From assembly GCA_900757195.1 (NCBI GenBank), contig CAAEMZ010000021.1, positions 1 to 43,535 of the forward strand: a stretch of 43,535 nt of DNA, in the 5' to 3' direction. Source of the stretch: Lachnospiraceae bacterium (GTDB lineage: Bacteria; Bacillota; Clostridia; Lachnospirales; Lachnospiraceae). Both the position numbers and the translations under genes were made by a program. The notes beneath the pieces were generated by a model, which was given only the letters and a program-made list of their open reading frames with translations, was not told the origin of the DNA and did not search any database. This document shows, piece by piece, positions 1-8,728 of this stretch (position 1 is its first letter; every line of letters begins with the position of its first letter).

Positions 1-1293
1 CTGATGGCCGCCGATTCTGCCGTTATGGTCATCGACGCTTCCAAGGGTGTTGAAGCCCAGACAAAAAAATTATTCAAGGTATGTCTGCTCAGAGATATTC
101 CTATCTTTACTTTTATCAACAAAATGGACCGGGATGCCAACGACCCGTTTGAACTGATGGATGAAATCGAATCTGTCCTCGGCATTAACACCTGTCCGAT
201 GAACTGGCCAATCGGCTCCGGTAAAGAATTCCGCGGTGTTTATGACCGCCGCGCCAAACACGTAACAACGTTCACAGCCTTTGCCAACGGTCAGAAAGCG
301 GTTGACACTGAAAATCTGGACATCGACTCACCGGAACTTCTCGGCATGGTCGGTGATGAGCTTTTCCAGACATTGCAGGATGACATCGAACTTCTGGACG
401 GCGCCGGCGCCGACTTTGATATTGAAAAAGTCAGCCACGGAAAACAGACCCCTGTATTCTTCGGTTCCGCCCTGACAAACTTCGGTATCGAAATTTTCCT
501 GAATTATTTCCTTGAAATGACCAGCCATCCGCTGCCAAGAAAATCCGATATCGGTGAAATCGACCCTTTTGATAAAGATTTCTCCGCTTTCGTGTTTAAA
601 ATACAGGCAAATATGAATAAAGCTCATCGAGACCGTATTGCTTTCATGCGTATCTGTTCCGGTAAATTCAATGCAGGCATGGACGTTTTCCACATTCAGG
701 GCAAAAAGAAACTGAAACTTTCCCAGCCTCAGCAGCTGATGGCTCAGGAACGTAAGATTCTTGATGAAGCCTATGCCGGAGATATTATCGGTGTCTTTGA
801 CCCGGGCATTTTCTCCATCGGTGATACCATCTCCGTTCCCGGAAAAATATTCGCCTACGAAGGAATTCCGACCTTTGCACCGGAGCATTTTGCCAAAGTG
901 CGTCAGGTCGATACGATGAAACGTAAACAGTTTATTAAAGGTGTGACCCAGATTGCCCAGGAAGGTGCGATTCAGATTTTCCAGGAATACAATACCGGTA
1001 TGGAAGAAATTATCGTCGGCGTTGTCGGCGTCCTCCAGTTCGACGTTTTGAAATTCCGTCTGGAAAATGAATACGGCGTTGAAATCCGTATGGATGCCAT
1101 GCCGCACGAATATATCCGCTGGGTTGCCAATGCCGAAGATGTCGATGTTGCCCGCATCAATGGTACTTCTGATATGAAACGGATCAAAGACCTGAAAGGC
1201 AATCCGCTGCTGCTCTTCGTTCATGAATGGGCCGTAAATACTGTACTTGATAAAAATAAAGGACTCGAATTATCCGAATTTGGCCGCTGGTAA
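1..1293 (+). CDS. prfC: Peptide chain release factor 3 (RF3), 5'-truncated by the window edge
   Basis: RF3 is a translational GTPase that recycles RF1/RF2 from the ribosome after termination. The frame is open from base 1 and begins at LMAADSAVMVID, the segment following the switch II region of the GTPase domain. The G4 motif NKMD is encoded near base 119. The rest matches the family: the domain II barrel, and a C-terminal domain with GVVGVLQFDV and the MRMDAMP-like segment. About 430 residues are visible against a usual length near 530, so roughly 100 N-terminal residues, including the P-loop, lie upstream. It is distinguished from EF-G by the RF3-type sequence GVTQIAQEGAIQIF. A long antisense frame across it is a shadow. 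The DUF3842 gene follows 40 bases later on the same strand. Confidence 0.95.
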   Translation: MMAADSAVMVIDASKGVEAQTKKLFKVCLLRDIPIFTFINKMDRDANDPFELMDEIESVLGINTCPMNWPIGSGKEFRGVYDRRAKHVTTFTAFANGQKAVDTENLDIDSPELLGMVGDELFQTLQDDIELLDGAGADFDIEKVSHGKQTPVFFGSALTNFGIEIFLNYFLEMTSHPLPRKSDIGEIDPFDKDFSAFVFKIQANMNKAHRDRIAFMRICSGKFNAGMDVFHIQGKKKLKLSQPQQLMAQERKILDEAYAGDIIGVFDPGIFSIGDTISVPGKIFAYEGIPTFAPEHFAKVRQVDTMKRKQFIKGVTQIAQEGAIQIFQEYNTGMEEIIVGVVGVLQFDVLKFRLENEYGVEIRMDAMPHEYIRWVANAEDVDVARINGTSDMKRIKDLKGNPLLLFVHEWAVNTVLDKNKGLELSEFGRW

Positions 1294-1333
1294 AAATCAG
1301 CTCGCCGGTCAAAGTCCTTATGGAGATATTCAG

Positions 1334-1774
1334 ATGATAAAAAAAGAATTTTTAATTGCCGTCATTGACGGCCAGGGCGGCGGTATCGGCCGCCAGTATA
1401 TAGAATCTCTGACAAAGGCCCTTCCAAAGGACCTGCCGGTCATTGTTCGGGCTCTCGGAACCAATTCGGCAGCAACAGCCAATATGATTCGCGGAGGGGC
1501 CACGGATGGGGCTACCGGTGAAAATGCGATTATCCACAACGCAAAAAAAGCCGACATCATTGCCGGCGTTGTTGCCATCGTCGTTCCCGATTCGATTCTT
1601 GGTGAACTCTCACCGGCTATGGCCAATGCGGTAGGTCAGAGCGATGCACTGCGGATTCTCATTCCTTTCGATAGCTGCAACACACGGATAGCCATGCTTT
1701 CCACAGGAACCCTGCAGCAATTTATCGACAAGGCAGTTCAGATGACCATTCAAAGGATTATGGAGTTGAGTTAA
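1334..1774 (+). CDS. DUF3842 family protein
   Basis: A 146-aa protein opening with IAVIDGQGGGIGR, a glycine-rich loop after a first beta strand that is characteristic of the DUF3842 family. Further family-like segments are RALGTNSAATANMIRGG and GATGENAI. No biochemical role is established for the family; the glycine-rich start suggests nucleotide or dinucleotide binding, which is inference. I chose the ATG at 1334 over the upstream in-frame ATG at 1247 because GGAG (1322-1325) lies 8 bases before it and because 1247 would overlap prfC. It follows prfC closely and may share its transcript. Confidence 0.85.
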   Translation: MIKKEFLIAVIDGQGGGIGRQYIESLTKALPKDLPVIVRALGTNSAATANMIRGGATDGATGENAIIHNAKKADIIAGVVAIVVPDSILGELSPAMANAVGQSDALRILIPFDSCNTRIAMLSTGTLQQFIDKAVQMTIQRIMELS

Positions 1775-1866
1775 CGCATCTATATAACCTATAACCCCTT
1801 AGCTTTCCCCAATATCATGTTGAGTGTTTCTATAACAAAAATATGTAATAGATCTTCTCACCTCAT

Positions 1867-1902
1867 CCAAGCCTTCCCTCTCTTCCAAAAGGAAAGGCTT
1901 GG
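1867..1902. repeat. Imperfect inverted repeat downstream of the DUF3842 gene
   Basis: CCAAGCCTT-CC at the left pairs with GGAAAGGCTTGG at the right around a loop of about 12 bases. It sits between convergent genes, where a terminator would be expected, but neither side has a clear run of T, so a terminator role is uncertain. The remaining bases of this 150-base gap show nothing else. Confidence 0.4.
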
Positions 1903-1925
1903 TATTACTATAATCTGGATAATTA

Positions 1926-2747
1926 TTATTTCTCTATAAATGCCTTTATATCTGATGCCGCTTTCTCTGTTGCCTCATCCGGAATCATATGGGTAATCCC
2001 AGGAAAATGAATAACGTCCACATCACTTCCGGAATTTTCTTTCAAGAAATCTGCAGCTTCCTGCGGATACAGGCCTAGTTCAGGAATCATATATAACAAT
2101 GGCACTTTAATATCCTTAATTACCGGACGATAATCCAGCATAAACATCGAATGCCATAAACACGTGAGAACATGTTCACTGTTCACACCTAATAATCCTG
2201 GTGCAACGATATCTTTCATTTCTTCAGGTAAATCTGCAAATGCCGGTAAAACAATCCGCCAAAACCGCCACATGAAATCACCTATATTCTGCCCCATCAT
2301 TTCCATATCAGACCAGTAATCTGCCTCCACATATTTGCCTTGTACACAGCCGCCCTTCCATGTATCATCGCTGATCAGCTTTGGACTCATATCAATAACT
2401 ACAGCTTTTTTTATCCGATCACAACCAAACTGCTGTATATAACTGTAGATAGTGGCTCCACCCATAGAGTGCCCAACTAAAATCACATCCTGTAAATCCA
2501 AATATTCAATCAGCTCTCTCAAATCTCGCCCTAACTGCGTAATTGTAAGACCTTTCGTAGGCCTGGAAGATGCTCCATGGCCTCTCTGGTCATAACTTAT
2601 GCACCGATAATCTTTTTTCAAAATTTCCACCATCGGGGCAAAAGTCTCTGTAGAACAAGACCATCCATGAATAAAAATAATTGGTTGACCTTTTCCCTGA
2701 ATTTCATAATACATTTTTGCATAATCCTGCATTGCTAAATATCCCAT
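1926..2747 (-). CDS. Alpha/beta hydrolase
   Basis: A 273-aa alpha/beta-fold hydrolase. Visible motifs are the oxyanion region FIHGWS (about residues 25-30), the segment SYDQRGHGAS, the nucleophile elbow GHSMGG with Ser94, and a C-terminal GITHMIP carrying the probable catalytic His near residue 253. The substrate cannot be read from sequence; esterase, lipase or haloperoxidase-like activity is possible. The start is the ATG at 2747, because AGGAGG is encoded six bases upstream; the frame extends to 2765, but that longer start would place the ribosome binding site inside the gene. No signal peptide is seen, so it is probably cytoplasmic. It is divergent from the LysR gene, which may regulate it. 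Base composition looks more AT-rich than the housekeeping genes nearby. Confidence 0.88.
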   Translation of the reverse strand: MGYLAMQDYAKMYYEIQGKGQPIIFIHGWSCSTETFAPMVEILKKDYRCISYDQRGHGASSRPTKGLTITQLGRDLRELIEYLDLQDVILVGHSMGGATIYSYIQQFGCDRIKKAVVIDMSPKLISDDTWKGGCVQGKYVEADYWSDMEMMGQNIGDFMWRFWRIVLPAFADLPEEMKDIVAPGLLGVNSEHVLTCLWHSMFMLDYRPVIKDIKVPLLYMIPELGLYPQEAADFLKENSGSDVDVIHFPGITHMIPDEATEKAASDIKAFIEK

Positions 2748-2853
2748 TATATACCTCCTGTGCATGAATATAACTTCTATGTAATTTACGTTTTCAGATG
2801 GTTTACGCGCGTTTTTTCATCTATGCTTTATATATTACATAATCTTTCTTTAT

Positions 2854-2882
2854 TTTACAAATAAAGCTTTTTCATATATAAT
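2854..2882 (+). promoter_or_regulatory. SigA-type promoter of the LysR gene
   Basis: TTTACA (2854-2859), a 17-base spacer and TATAAT (2877-2882) lie about 30 bases upstream of the LysR start codon. The divergent intergenic region also holds AT-rich partial dyads around 2831-2845 that could be LysR sites. Confidence 0.6.
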
Positions 2883-2913
2883 ATAGCTAAAAGTTATATT
2901 TTTGAGGTGTTTT

Positions 2914-3831
2914 ATGGAAATCCGTGAATTAAAATATTTATATGAAATTTCTCAGTGTCAATCCCTTGAACAGGCCGCTGCACACTTATTCATTACCCAA
3001 CCATCTCTGACCAAAGCCGTAAAAAAAATGGAAAACGATCTTGGATTTAAACTTTTTGAAAAAGCAGGGCGTAGAAATCGATTAACTCCCGCCGGGAAAC
3101 AGGTCTTAGAACTGGCGCGCCCCGTGCTGAAATCTTTTGACATATTTGAAAATAATATAAAAAGAATTAATGATACACATCAGGTCAGTATCGATTTCGG
3201 TGTTATTCCTTTTTATCAGACACCTTTTACATCCAATTTCCTGTACGTATTTCGCAGGCAATATCCATACATACAAGTCAACATCCACGAACTTCCGGAA
3301 GAAACCATTAAACAACAACTTATCAGTGGTGATCTTGACGTCGGTATGACCGAAAATTTTCTATCCTCCCCTTATATTTTAACTTATTCCGGTTTTGAAG
3401 ATGAAGTTGCTGTTGCCGTCGGAGAGAACAATGAATTCTACCACTCGAAACACCTGACCTTTTCCGATTTAAAGAATTCAATTTTCAATATCGTAACCAG
3501 TGGTCATAATAACTATAATCAAATTATAAGTAATTGCAGAAAATCTGGCTTTGAACCTAAAATTGCCTATCAAAGTTCCCAAATAGGCCTCCTTCTGGAA
3601 TACACAAATTTAAACCAGGGCATATGCATTTTTAACCGATGTATGATTCATGATAATCTTATCGGACGCCCGCATTTAAAAAATATGCATATTATTTCTT
3701 TAATCCCGCCTCCTCCGTGCTACTGTTGGGTTTCCATTCGTAAACAAACGGAAATTTCTCCGGAAATTCAGATTTTCGCCAGTGAACTTACACTCAGTTT
3801 AACAGAAGATACACAAAAAAGAATTCAATAA
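2914..3831 (+). CDS. LysR family transcriptional regulator
   Basis: A 305-aa LysR-type regulator. The N-terminal winged helix-turn-helix is clear: LKYLYEISQCQSLEQAA, then TQPSLTKAVKKME as recognition helix and LFEKAGRRNRLTPAG as wing. Residues from about 90 onward form the two-lobed effector-binding domain. The effector is unknown. The ATG at 2914 is preferred to an in-frame TTG at 2902 because GAGGTG lies just before it. The gene diverges from the alpha/beta hydrolase, the usual arrangement in which a LysR protein controls the adjacent divergent gene as well as itself (inference). A bidirectional terminator follows. Confidence 0.9.
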   Translation: MEIRELKYLYEISQCQSLEQAAAHLFITQPSLTKAVKKMENDLGFKLFEKAGRRNRLTPAGKQVLELARPVLKSFDIFENNIKRINDTHQVSIDFGVIPFYQTPFTSNFLYVFRRQYPYIQVNIHELPEETIKQQLISGDLDVGMTENFLSSPYILTYSGFEDEVAVAVGENNEFYHSKHLTFSDLKNSIFNIVTSGHNNYNQIISNCRKSGFEPKIAYQSSQIGLLLEYTNLNQGICIFNRCMIHDNLIGRPHLKNMHIISLIPPPPCYCWVSIRKQTEISPEIQIFASELTLSLTEDTQKRIQ

Positions 3832-3844
3832 TCCGCTATTCATC

Positions 3845-3888
3845 AAAAATGAGATTGCCAGTAATTAATCTTCTGACAATCTCATTTT
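3845..3888. terminator. Bidirectional terminator between lysR-type gene and deoB
   Basis: AAAATGAGATTGCCAG pairs with CTGACAATCTCATTTT with one mismatch. A/T runs flank both sides, so it can serve the plus-strand LysR gene and the minus-strand deo operon. Confidence 0.8.
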
Positions 3889-3892
3889 ATTT

Positions 3893-5083
3893 TCATTTCA
3901 GTTGCTTCATCAGCGACCTTCCAATCGTCCCTTCCGGCATCGCCAGCCCAAAATTATCTGCCACCGTCGCACCAATCACCGCAAAAGTATCCTGTTCATC
4001 CAGAGGTCCTGCCGCCTCAAAAGCCGGCGAATAAAGAAGCAGCGGTACCTTTTCCCGGGTGTGATCCGTTCCCCTGTAGGTCGGATCATTGCCATGATCT
4101 GCCGTAATCATCAGCAAATCATCCGCTCCGATATATTTCAGCAGTTCACCCAGTTTTTCATCGAACCGTTCCAGTTCTTCTTTATAACCCTGTGGATTCC
4201 GCCGATGTCCCCAAAGGGCATCAAAATCCACCAGATTCACATAACAAAGTCCATGAAAGTCCGTTTTTGCAATTTCAGCCGTCTGCTCCATGCCATGAAC
4301 CGAACTGTTTGACCGCTCTGACCGGGTAATCCCCTCGCCGTCAAAAATATCCCGGATTTTTCCGACACTGATAACATCCAGACCATTATCTTTCAGTACG
4401 TCCATGACTGTTTTTCCAAAGGGTTTGAGGGCATAATCATGACGGTTACTGGTCCGCTTAAATTCGCCCCGCTTCCGGCCCACGTAAGGTCTCGCAATAA
4501 CGCGTCCCACCTTCCATTCTTCCCGCATTGTCAGTTCTCTGGCAATTTCACAGCATCGGTACAATTCCTTCAAATCAAAGGTTTCCTCATTGCCGCATAT
4601 CTGCAGCACCGAATCCGCCGATGTATACACAATCATATGGCCCGTCGCTATTTCTTCCTCACCCAGCTCATCTAAAATCACCGTACCACTGCAGCTTTTA
4701 TTTCCAATAATCTTATGGCCGGTCCGCCGTTCCAGCTCCTCAATCAGATCCGGAGGAAATCCCTGTTCTGAGAACGTCTTAAAAGGGACCGTCACCTTAA
4801 GTCCCATCATCTCCCAGTGTCCCGTCATCGTATCCTTGCCGGCGCTGGCTTCTCTCAGCGCACAATAATAGGCCTCCGGCTTTTCTATCTGAGACACCTG
4901 TTTCATTTTCTTCAAATTGGCCATGCCCAGTCTCTGCAAATTCGGAATATGAAAGGTCTCCGCACTCTCGGAAATATGTCCAAGCGTATCTGCCCCTTCA
5001 TCTCCGAAATCAACGGCATCCGGCATCGCGCCGATACCCAGGGAATCAATCACAATCACAAACATCCGATGAAATTTTTTCAC
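3893..5083 (-). CDS. deoB: Phosphopentomutase
   Basis: A 396-aa enzyme interconverting (deoxy)ribose 1-phosphate and 5-phosphate, linking nucleoside phosphorolysis to the pentose phosphate pathway and to DeoC. The N-terminus FVIVIDSLGIGAMPDA carries the first metal ligand. TMTGHWEMMG holds the phospho-acceptor region (the TMTGHWE loop), and the C-terminus has MITADHGNDPT and TDHTREKVPLL, metal ligands of the alkaline-phosphatase superfamily. Length matches the family. Its start overlaps the cdd stop by four bases (5080-5083), indicating translational coupling. It is the last gene of the ABC transporter-deoC-cdd-deoB run and ends at the shared terminator. Confidence 0.96.
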   Translation of the reverse strand: MKKFHRMFVIVIDSLGIGAMPDAVDFGDEGADTLGHISESAETFHIPNLQRLGMANLKKMKQVSQIEKPEAYYCALREASAGKDTMTGHWEMMGLKVTVPFKTFSEQGFPPDLIEELERRTGHKIIGNKSCSGTVILDELGEEEIATGHMIVYTSADSVLQICGNEETFDLKELYRCCEIARELTMREEWKVGRVIARPYVGRKRGEFKRTSNRHDYALKPFGKTVMDVLKDNGLDVISVGKIRDIFDGEGITRSERSNSSVHGMEQTAEIAKTDFHGLCYVNLVDFDALWGHRRNPQGYKEELERFDEKLGELLKYIGADDLLMITADHGNDPTYRGTDHTREKVPLLLYSPAFEAAGPLDEQDTFAVIGATVADNFGLAMPEGTIGRSLMKQLK

Positions 5084-5505
5084 TCTTCCGCCTCCCCTAA
5101 TGATTCCGGAGAAAATGCTCCGGGTAAAAGCTCTGCCAGCGTATAGACCTTATAATCTGTGCGGTTTTTAGCCGCAATAATCTGAAAATCCTCCGGCACG
5201 CAAAATTCAATCATCACCTGGCGGCACACACCACAGGGCGTGCAATAATCCCGGATGATCCCATGTCTTCCACCGACAACCGCTATCGCTTTAAAATCTC
5301 TCGCCCCTTCGCTGACTGCCTTAAAAAAAGCAGTCCGCTCCGCACAATTCGATGGCGTATATGCGGCATTTTCCACATTACATCCGGTAAAAATGCGTCC
5401 ATCCGCGGCAAGAAGCGCCGCGCCTACTTTAAAATCCGAATAAGGCGCATAGGAATACTCCAATTGTTCCATCGCCTTTTGAATCAATTCTTCCCACATA
5501 ATCAT
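5080..5505 (-). CDS. cdd: Cytidine deaminase
   Basis: A 141-aa homotetrameric-type cytidine deaminase, converting cytidine and deoxycytidine to uridine forms. The zinc site is visible: CAE with Cys54 and the catalytic Glu56, and TPCGVC with Cys91 and Cys94. The substrate segment GCNVENAAY is also present. The ATG at 5505 overlaps the deoC stop as ATGA; a second in-frame ATG at 5499 is better spaced from the GAGGAA ribosome binding site and is equally possible. Overlaps on both sides place it firmly in the deo operon, where it feeds pyrimidine nucleosides into catabolism. Confidence 0.95.
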   Translation of the reverse strand: MIMWEELIQKAMEQLEYSYAPYSDFKVGAALLAADGRIFTGCNVENAAYTPSNCAERTAFFKAVSEGARDFKAIAVVGGRHGIIRDYCTPCGVCRQVMIEFCVPEDFQIIAAKNRTDYKVYTLAELLPGAFSPESLGEAEE

Positions 5506-6176
5506 GCTTCCTCTTTTACCAGCCGGACAATCCGGCTGGTTCCCAGACGGTCGGCGCCGAGTTCTATAAATTTTTCCGCATCCGCCATCGATGAAATGCC
5601 CCCGGCAGCTTTGATTTTAACCCCCGGCCCCACATGTTCTGCAAACAGAGCAACGTCTTCAAAGGTCGCGCCGCCTGTGGAAAATCCCGTGGATGTTTTA
5701 ATATAGTCCGCCCCTGCATCCGTAACGATCTTGCAGAGATGAATCTTTTCTTCATCTGTCAGAAGGCAGGTTTCAACGATTACTTTCAGTATATGACCGC
5801 CACACACTGCCTTAATATCCCTGATTTCCTGAAGAACCGCATCATAATGACCTTCTTTCACCCTGCCGATGGAAATGACCATATCGATCTCATCGGCGCC
5901 GTCCTTCAGGGCCTCCCGGGTCTCAAAAGCCTTCACCGTACTGGCAGCATAGCCATTCGGAAACCCGATGACCGTACAGATTTTCATGCGGTCACCCACA
6001 TATTCTCTGGCTTCCCGCACAAAACACGGCGGTATACATACGGATGCCGTGCCGTACTTGACCGCATCATCGCACAGTTCCCGGATCTCATCCCAGGTCG
6101 CTGTCTGCGCCAAAAGTGTATGGTCCACCCTGGATAAAATATCCGCATCGGTCCATCTCCGTTCTCCATTCATCAT
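5502..6176 (-). CDS. deoC: Deoxyribose-phosphate aldolase
   Basis: A 224-aa class I aldolase that cleaves 2-deoxyribose 5-phosphate to acetaldehyde and glyceraldehyde 3-phosphate. The Schiff-base lysine is in DYIKTSTGF (Lys160). The proton-relay Asp is in EIDMV (Asp98), and KIKAAGGI carries the second conserved lysine. Length fits the short bacterial DeoC group. The start ATGATG at 6176 has an AGGGG ribosome binding site. It begins only 15 bases after the ABC ATPase gene, so transporter and catabolic genes are probably co-transcribed. Confidence 0.96.
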   Translation of the reverse strand: MMNGERRWTDADILSRVDHTLLAQTATWDEIRELCDDAVKYGTASVCIPPCFVREAREYVGDRMKICTVIGFPNGYAASTVKAFETREALKDGADEIDMVISIGRVKEGHYDAVLQEIRDIKAVCGGHILKVIVETCLLTDEEKIHLCKIVTDAGADYIKTSTGFSTGGATFEDVALFAEHVGPGVKIKAAGGISSMADAEKFIELGADRLGTSRIVRLVKEEA

Positions 6177-6191
6177 TGAATCGCCCCTTTT

Positions 6192-6950
6192 CTACTCTTT
6201 GTTCAGCTTGCCAAGAAATTCCTTCATCCGCTGATTCTCCGAATTAAAGACGGCTTCCGGATGTCCTTCCTCGACAATAATCCCCTTCTCCATAAAAATA
6301 ACATAATCAGACACATTTCTGGCAAAGCTCATCTCATGGGTAACAATCACCATGGTCATCTTTTCTGCTGCCAGATTTTTAATAATTTTCAAAATTTCCC
6401 CCGTCAATTCCGGGTCCAGAGCCGATGTCGGCTCATCAAAAAAGAGAATCTTCGGATTCATTGCCAGCGCTCTGGCAATGGATACCCGCTGCTGCTGTCC
6501 GCCGGAAAGCTGGTGCGGATAAGCATTGGCCTTATCTTCCAGTCCCATTTTACGAAGCAGCTCCTTCGCCTCCGCAAACACCTCTTCTTTATCCCTGTGC
6601 TGTACCTTCAAAGGCGCATCGGTAATATTCTTAATCACCGAATAGTGGGGAAACAGGTTGAAGTTCTGGAACACCAGCCCGTAATACCCGTGAATCCGCT
6701 TCAGATCCGCCGCTTTCGCATAAGCGGCCCGGCCGTTTTCACTCTGTGCAGCCGTCTCTCCAAGATATATTATATCACCATCGTCAATCTTCTCCAACAT
6801 GGTCGCGCATCGAAGAAGGGTGGATTTTCCTGAACCGGAAGGTCCGATAATACTCAGAACCTGCCCTTCACTCACTGTCAGGGAAATATCCTTCAAAACT
6901 TCCAGACCATCAAAACTCTTTTTTATATGATTCATTTCCAGTAAGTTCAT
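6192..6950 (-). CDS. Amino-acid-type ABC transporter ATP-binding protein
   Basis: A 252-aa ATPase of the polar amino acid uptake family (GlnQ/ArtP/HisP group). Walker A GPSGSGKST is at residues 36-44, the signature is LSGGQQQR, Walker B is ILFFDEPTSALDPE, and the switch histidine is in IVTHEMSFA. It powers the permease encoded immediately upstream (11-base gap). The substrate cannot be fixed from the ATPase. Placement directly before deoC-cdd-deoB is unusual for an amino acid importer and raises the question of the real substrate. Confidence 0.93.
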   Translation of the reverse strand: MNLLEMNHIKKSFDGLEVLKDISLTVSEGQVLSIIGPSGSGKSTLLRCATMLEKIDDGDIIYLGETAAQSENGRAAYAKAADLKRIHGYYGLVFQNFNLFPHYSVIKNITDAPLKVQHRDKEEVFAEAKELLRKMGLEDKANAYPHQLSGGQQQRVSIARALAMNPKILFFDEPTSALDPELTGEILKIIKNLAAEKMTMVIVTHEMSFARNVSDYVIFMEKGIIVEEGHPEAVFNSENQRMKEFLGKLNKE

Positions 6951-6961
6951 CTATATTCCCC

Positions 6962-7612
6962 CTAACGATAATAACTCAGTTTCTTTTCAAGATACTCAAA
7001 GAACAGTGCAACTAATAAATTAAAAATATAATAGAAAATTCCGGCAGCCACAAATGGCATGGCTGATGACTGAGAAGCTACAAGCTGTTTTGTCAGTGTA
7101 AAAGTTTCGGCAACTGCCACGGTAAAGGCCAGCGATGTATCTTTGACCAGCGTAATCGTTTCATTGGCCACCGGCGGAATAATCCGCTTCACAACCTGCG
7201 GCATCACAATATATCGGAATGTCTGGGTTTTGCTGTAACCGAGCAGTTTGGCCGCCTCGTACTGACCATCCGGAACAGCTTCAATCCCGGACCGGTAAAT
7301 TTCCGCAAAATAGGCGGCGTAATTCAGGGCAAATCCGATCAATACCGCCTGAAGCCGGTAGGCCTTTGTGATCTGAATTCCGAAAATAAAATAAGGTCCG
7401 AAATAAACGACCAGTAATTGCAGCATCAGCGGCGTTCCCCGCATAATCGATATATATATTTTAGCCAGAATTGAAAAAATTTTAATTTTGGACATACGGA
7501 CCAAAGCCAGCCCCAGCCCCAGAATTAAAGATGTTACCAGAGTCACGAAAAATATTTCGATAGTGATTCCCATGCCGCTGGATAACTGTTTGATAATCTC
7601 AATGATTGACAT
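6962..7612 (-). CDS. Amino-acid-type ABC transporter permease
   Basis: A 216-aa inner-membrane permease of the HisM/GlnP family. Hydrophobic spans are evident near residues 17-37, 55-75, 85-105 and 180-205. The EAA-type coupling loop is seen in EAVPDGQYEAAKLLGYSKTQ, which contacts the ATPase. The start ATG at 7612 has a GAGGAGG ribosome binding site. It pairs with the solute-binding protein upstream and the ATPase downstream; a single permease gene suggests a homodimer. Confidence 0.93.
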   Translation of the reverse strand: MSIIEIIKQLSSGMGITIEIFFVTLVTSLILGLGLALVRMSKIKIFSILAKIYISIMRGTPLMLQLLVVYFGPYFIFGIQITKAYRLQAVLIGFALNYAAYFAEIYRSGIEAVPDGQYEAAKLLGYSKTQTFRYIVMPQVVKRIIPPVANETITLVKDTSLAFTVAVAETFTLTKQLVASQSSAMPFVAAGIFYYIFNLLVALFFEYLEKKLSYYR

Positions 7613-7640
7613 ATCTACGTCCTCCTCTAGTCACAGCATA

Positions 7641-7669
7641 AAAAGGGAGCGATTTCATTCGCCCCCTTA
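7641..7669 (-). terminator. Intercistronic stem-loop between solute-binding protein and permease genes
   Basis: AAGGGGGCGA and TCGCTCCCTT (minus strand) can pair around a short loop with one mismatch. It lies in the 116-base gap inside the transporter operon. Such stem-loops commonly protect or partly terminate the transcript, so that the binding protein is made in excess over the membrane parts; that role is inferred here. Confidence 0.55.
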
Positions 7670-7728
7670 TATCTGTCATTGTTCTGTGCCCTTCGGGCAG
7701 TGCGTTCTTTTAAATTCAACGCGGATGT

Positions 7729-8586
7729 TTATTTACCGATACAGATATTTTCCACATTGATGGATGGATATTTTGCAGCAATTTCATCAATCGCTCCATC
7801 GGCTTCCATTTCAAGCAATGTTGCCCATACCTGATCTCTTAACTCTGTATTTCCCTGTTTGAAACCGATACCATACTGTTCTTTGGAAATGATATCTTCC
7901 AGAATCGCAATATTATCATTTTTTGTCTGTTTATCTTTGGCAACGCCTTCATCCATGGCAACCGCATCGGCAGAACCCGCTTCCAGTTCCATTAATGCAG
8001 ATTCATAATCCGGAACTTCTGTAAGGCTTCCAAAGGAATCCGCCAGCGCTTTAATTTCTGCATTTTCTTCATCCTGTAATGCTGCCAGCGCTGAAGAGTC
8101 CGCCTGAACCAGCACATTTTTTCCGGCCAGATCTGCTGTTGTCTGAATGTCGCCATCCTTCTTTACTGCAAATACCTGAGTGTTGTCAATGTACGGTTCT
8201 GTCCATGTATATGCATCTTCACGGCCGTTAATCGTAAAACCGTTCCAGATACAGTCAATCGCTCCGGAATTTAATTCCATGTCCTTCGCATCCCAGTCAA
8301 TCGGTGTTTTCACCAGTTCCCATCCGTTACGCTTGCAGACTTCCTGAGCCAGATCCAGGTCGAAACCAACATACTCACCGTCTTCCTGATAACCATACGG
8401 CGGAAAGCTTGCGTCAAAGCCTACCGTAAAGGTCGTTCTCTCCCCGGAAGCTGCGGCGTTTTCTTCCACTGCCGTTGTTTCAGCCTTTGTCTCTGCTTTC
8501 GTTTCTTCTTTTTTATTTCCACATCCTGTCATTAAGCAGCTTAAAGCCAGCGCTCCTGCAAGAATCCATGCAAATCTCTTTTTCAT
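7729..8586 (-). CDS. Family 3 extracellular solute-binding lipoprotein
   Basis: A 285-aa substrate-binding protein of the transporter. It begins MKKRFAWILAGALALSCLMTGC, a lipoprotein signal peptide with lipobox LMTGC, so it should be lipid-anchored outside the membrane. An acidic, Ala/Lys/Thr-rich linker follows. The mature domain has family 3 hallmarks: FTVGFDASFPPYGYQEDGEYVG near the start, then GFDLDLAQEV, and a GNTELRDQV segment. The family binds polar amino acids; the exact ligand is unknown. The start at 8586 is chosen for the AGGAGG just upstream rather than the ATG at 8604. Confidence 0.93.
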   Translation of the reverse strand: MKKRFAWILAGALALSCLMTGCGNKKEETKAETKAETTAVEENAAASGERTTFTVGFDASFPPYGYQEDGEYVGFDLDLAQEVCKRNGWELVKTPIDWDAKDMELNSGAIDCIWNGFTINGREDAYTWTEPYIDNTQVFAVKKDGDIQTTADLAGKNVLVQADSSALAALQDEENAEIKALADSFGSLTEVPDYESALMELEAGSADAVAMDEGVAKDKQTKNDNIAILEDIISKEQYGIGFKQGNTELRDQVWATLLEMEADGAIDEIAAKYPSINVENICIGK

Positions 8587-8642
8587 AATTTTTCCTCCTA
8601 TCATGACATCGTGCCATCGAATTATCTTTATAACACTTTATC

Positions 8643-8671
8643 ATGATAGCATACGAACGTGTTTCTGTCAA
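8643..8671 (-). promoter_or_regulatory. SigA promoter of the ABC transporter-deo operon
   Basis: On the minus strand, TTGACA (8666-8671), a 17-base spacer and TATCAT (8643-8648) form a near-consensus promoter about 57 bases before the binding-protein start. The dyad TATCATGATA overlaps the -10 region and could be an operator. Confidence 0.7.
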
Positions 8672-8706
8672 CAAAAAAGGATGCTGCCTTTTCAACAACA
8701 TCCTTC
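8672..8706 (-). terminator. Rho-independent terminator of the aspartate kinase gene
   Basis: On the minus strand AAGGATGTTG and CAGCATCCTT pair, followed by TTTTTT. It ends directly against the -35 box of the next operon, so the two transcription units are packed edge to edge. Confidence 0.75.
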
Positions 8707-8728
8707 CTTTATTTCACTGAATCATTTT

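Noticed and set aside
328..1224. Long antisense open frame (298 codons) opposite prfC
   Set aside because: It lies wholly within the clear RF3 gene and its protein has no recognisable family features; it is a shadow of biased codon use.
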